Shown one piece after another: positions 20,453 through 22,500 of a stretch of 22,500 nucleotides of DNA; the stretch's first letter is position 1; the number at the start of each line of letters is the position of its first letter. Made by a program: the position numbers and the translations under genes. The notes under the pieces were generated by a model. It did not search any database, was not told the DNA's origin, and saw nothing but the letters and a program-made list of their open reading frames with translations. Source of the DNA: Chromera velia (lineage: Eukaryota > Sar > Chromeraceae); assembly GCA_018398765.1 (NCBI GenBank), contig JAHBMJ010000318.1:1-22500 (forward strand), written 5' to 3'.

Positions 20453-20844
20453 AAACGAAAAGATGACTGGTCACGGACCTGCCAGGTGACATCACATCGT
20501 TGGGCGAAGAGAGAGAGCGCTTCAACACTTCTCTGAAGTCTCTCCTCTTCCCCTCCCGTCTCGTCGCAATCTTGACCTCCCGGAGCCTCTCCTTTCTTCC
20601 CTTTCTTGTTCGAATTCTTTTGCGCCTCCCTCTCCCTCTCTGCACACAGGCAGGCAGTGTAAGAATGCTTTCAAAAAAGGAGAGAAGCAGAACCGTGGAA
20701 ATAAGAACAGGTCAAAGGGAGTCAACATGTCAAAGCAGCGATAAGTCAACTTATTTTGAGAGAGGAGAAGAAAAGCTTTGTACTGTCGAAACACAAATTA
20801 ATAAGGAAGGGAGTCGACAAGAGAATGCTTTCAAACATTCATTT

Positions 20845-20905
20845 TAACCCTTCTCTCTTCTCTCCTCTCTTTCTTCTTTCTCTTCTCTTTCTCCTTTCTT
20901 CCACT
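20845..20905 (+). repeat. Polypyrimidine tract
   Basis: About 60 bp of C and T with very few purines. It could act as part of a splice acceptor or as triplex-forming DNA; nothing downstream supports an exon. Confidence 0.7.
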
Positions 20906-21559
20906 TCTGTCATACTGAAATGAATGTCAAAGAAAGATGATTTCCGGCCGAATTGACAGAAAGACAAATGAGCGGGGAGAGCAGAAAATGCGCGTATCTC
21001 CACTCCATAAATGAGATATTGTCCGTGACTGAATGCCTCAAGAATAAAAAAACTTCACATTCCCCCGCCGTCCGCACCCGGTCGGTATCTATCGATATGC
21101 ATATATGTGTAAGCTCTTCTCCCTGCTTCATGAATCGCCGAGGAACAAAAAATCACCTCTTGCTTTCGCGGCAAGGCGCTCGGATCGCATGGTGAGAAGG
21201 GAAAAACAAGCTCCAGGAAAGACAACCGTGGTTCAGTTTACACAGTAGCTGGAATTCAGATTTTTCTAGGAGGCAGATGCACTTCCGCCTGGCAGTTCGA
21301 GGAAAAGGACTCAAAGGAGACGGGAGACGAGAACGAGATGTCGTAAAAGAGCTAGGGATTGAAAACAGGTGGCAGAGAACGCACACAAAGTATGAAGGAG
21401 GATTCTTTTCTACAGTTTCTGTGAGTGCTTTTTGCTTGTAGAGACTTATTTATACGAATAAAACGTTCAATGAAGAGACTACTGCGAAATACTGCGAATC
21501 AGTCAGATATCAGTCAGATTCAGTCTTGGAAATGCAAATTGAAATGCTGGTTTTTGCGC

Positions 21560-21745
21560 AGTGGCCGGGTCCGTGGCCTAAAACAGAAGAGAAGGCGGAC
21601 CCGCCGCGGACATGCAGCCCTACCCCGCAGGCCGGGAGTCTGCCACAATACAATACAAATACAATACGAGCTGCATGGCCCGATCCCGGGCAGGCCCCTG
21701 CAGGCATGTCAGAATCGTGTGTCACACAAATAAAAAGTTTGAATT
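21560..21745 (+). other. GC-rich island with inverted repeats, followed by AATAAA
   Basis: CGGGTCCG (about 21565) is repeated inverted as CGGACCCG (about 21597). Further GC-rich self-complementary words (GCAGGCCGGG, GATCCCGGGC) follow, split by a CAATACAATACAAATACAATAC run at about 21640-21668. AAATAAAAAG at about 21727 could be a polyadenylation signal. It might be the 3' end of an untranslated transcript or a small repeat; there is no family match. Confidence 0.25.
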
Positions 21746-22251
21746 GAATGTCACATTTAAAATTCGCGAGAAACAGCCATTGGAATAATTAAGTGTAAGT
21801 CAAAGCAAGATTTGTTGTAGCAAACGTCTTCTCGTCTTTTCATTCGAGGAGGGGACGGAGGGGCCCGTTCCAGGCGGAACCCCTCTTGGCTCGCGATATG
21901 GCCGTGTTCTCTGTTCCCGGGCAGGGGGCAGGGGGCGCCGGCGGGGAGTGAAGGAAGGAGTGAAATAAAGAAGGAGTAAGAAGGAAATAAAATGAAGTCA
22001 TCGGGTGGGGAGAGGCCAGCGGTTGCAGAGAAAGAAAAGTTTAAAGAAAAGACAGATGAAAGTACGACAGTTGAGTCCGGCGTAGTCAAAGGTGGAGAAA
22101 AGCGGTGAAGACATTGCGCTCGATGGCATAAATAGAAGAAATACTAGGCAAAGACGCGATAGCAAGGCAGGTCGTTGCAAAATCAACCTGACTGGATAGA
22201 CTCTAGGCAAACAGGTCTAGGCACGACTCCCAAGGCCGAGCAGTCTACGGC

Positions 22252-22366
22252 CGGTATGCTGGGACGTGCTATGCATCCCCGAACCGTTGAGAAGTGTAAG
22301 TCAAAACTGGGACGTGCTATGCATCCACGAAATTCCACGAACCCTCAAGAAAAAAAGTCAAAACTG
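22252..22366 (+). repeat. Imperfect tandem repeat with period about 49 bp
   Basis: CTGGGACGTGCTATGCATCC occurs at about 22258 and 22307, and AAGTCAAAACTG follows each copy (about 22298 and 22358). The units differ by short insertions. Confidence 0.75.
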
Positions 22367-22500
22367 AGTCAATTGGTCTGACATGGTCTGACTGTCAAGT
22401 TTTCTCAGAGGCCGCAGCTTTGCGAAATAGCCCCACTCTTTATTTGGTGAAAAGATGGTGAAAAGTGCAGCCAGTAATGGTGCTAATGCGTGGTGTACAT

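Larger units (their letters stand above)
19835..22500. other. Non-coding or unresolved right end
   Basis: I see no recognisable protein or RNA gene. There are short tandem repeats, a pyrimidine-rich tract at about 20845-20905, a GC-rich island near 21560-21710 and several frames under 120 codons without motifs. A good donor-like GTAAGT occurs at 20209-20214 on the + strand after an 80-codon frame, but there is no partner exon to support it. Confidence 0.5.

Overview
The window is eukaryotic nuclear DNA, probably from a protist. The reasons are GT-AG introns in a leucine-rich-repeat gene, an LTR retrotransposon and a non-LTR (LINE) retrotransposon, a MYND zinc finger, long purine/pyrimidine microsatellites, and no operons or bacterial-type genes. 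An alveolate such as a chromerid would fit the mix of large RNI-type LRR proteins, MYND fingers and Ty1/copia-like elements. That is an inference from general character, not an identification.

Layout. Positions 1-1340 are CT-rich microsatellite followed by a possible, unrecognised exon. Positions 1341-2154 are non-coding with a TAG/TAA trinucleotide repeat. Positions 2160-9339 are one complete but decayed Ty1/copia-type retrotransposon: two 422-bp LTRs, a 5-bp target duplication (CTTTC), gag with a zinc knuckle, protease, three copies of the integrase zinc-binding domain, the integrase core, reverse transcriptase and RNase H. Next to its right end (9478-9813) is a coding stretch ending in a good MYND finger. 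Positions about 10072-12941 hold a LINE whose two halves face each other: the end of the endonuclease and the first half of the RT on the + strand, and the second half of the RT with the C-terminus on the - strand. This is the arrangement produced by 5' inversion (twin priming). Positions 12962-14546 are mostly AT-rich non-coding DNA with one weak exon candidate. Positions 14547-18253 on the - strand are an LRR gene with at least three exons; its 5' end is not resolved. From 18254 to 22500 I see microsatellites, short tandem repeats and polypurine/polypyrimidine tracts, and no gene I can defend.

How it fits together. Both retroelements carry many in-frame stops but almost no frameshifts. The stops fit single C-to-T or G-to-A changes, and 19 of the 20 differences I counted between the two LTRs are transitions. 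This suggests that repeats here decay by cytosine deamination (methylation-linked or RIP-like), while the 2.8-kb LRR exon stays open. The most unusual structures are the twin-primed LINE, the triplicated zinc domain in the copia pol region, and the LRR gene, which joins one-repeat-per-exon modules to a long exon built of higher-order LRR super-repeats.
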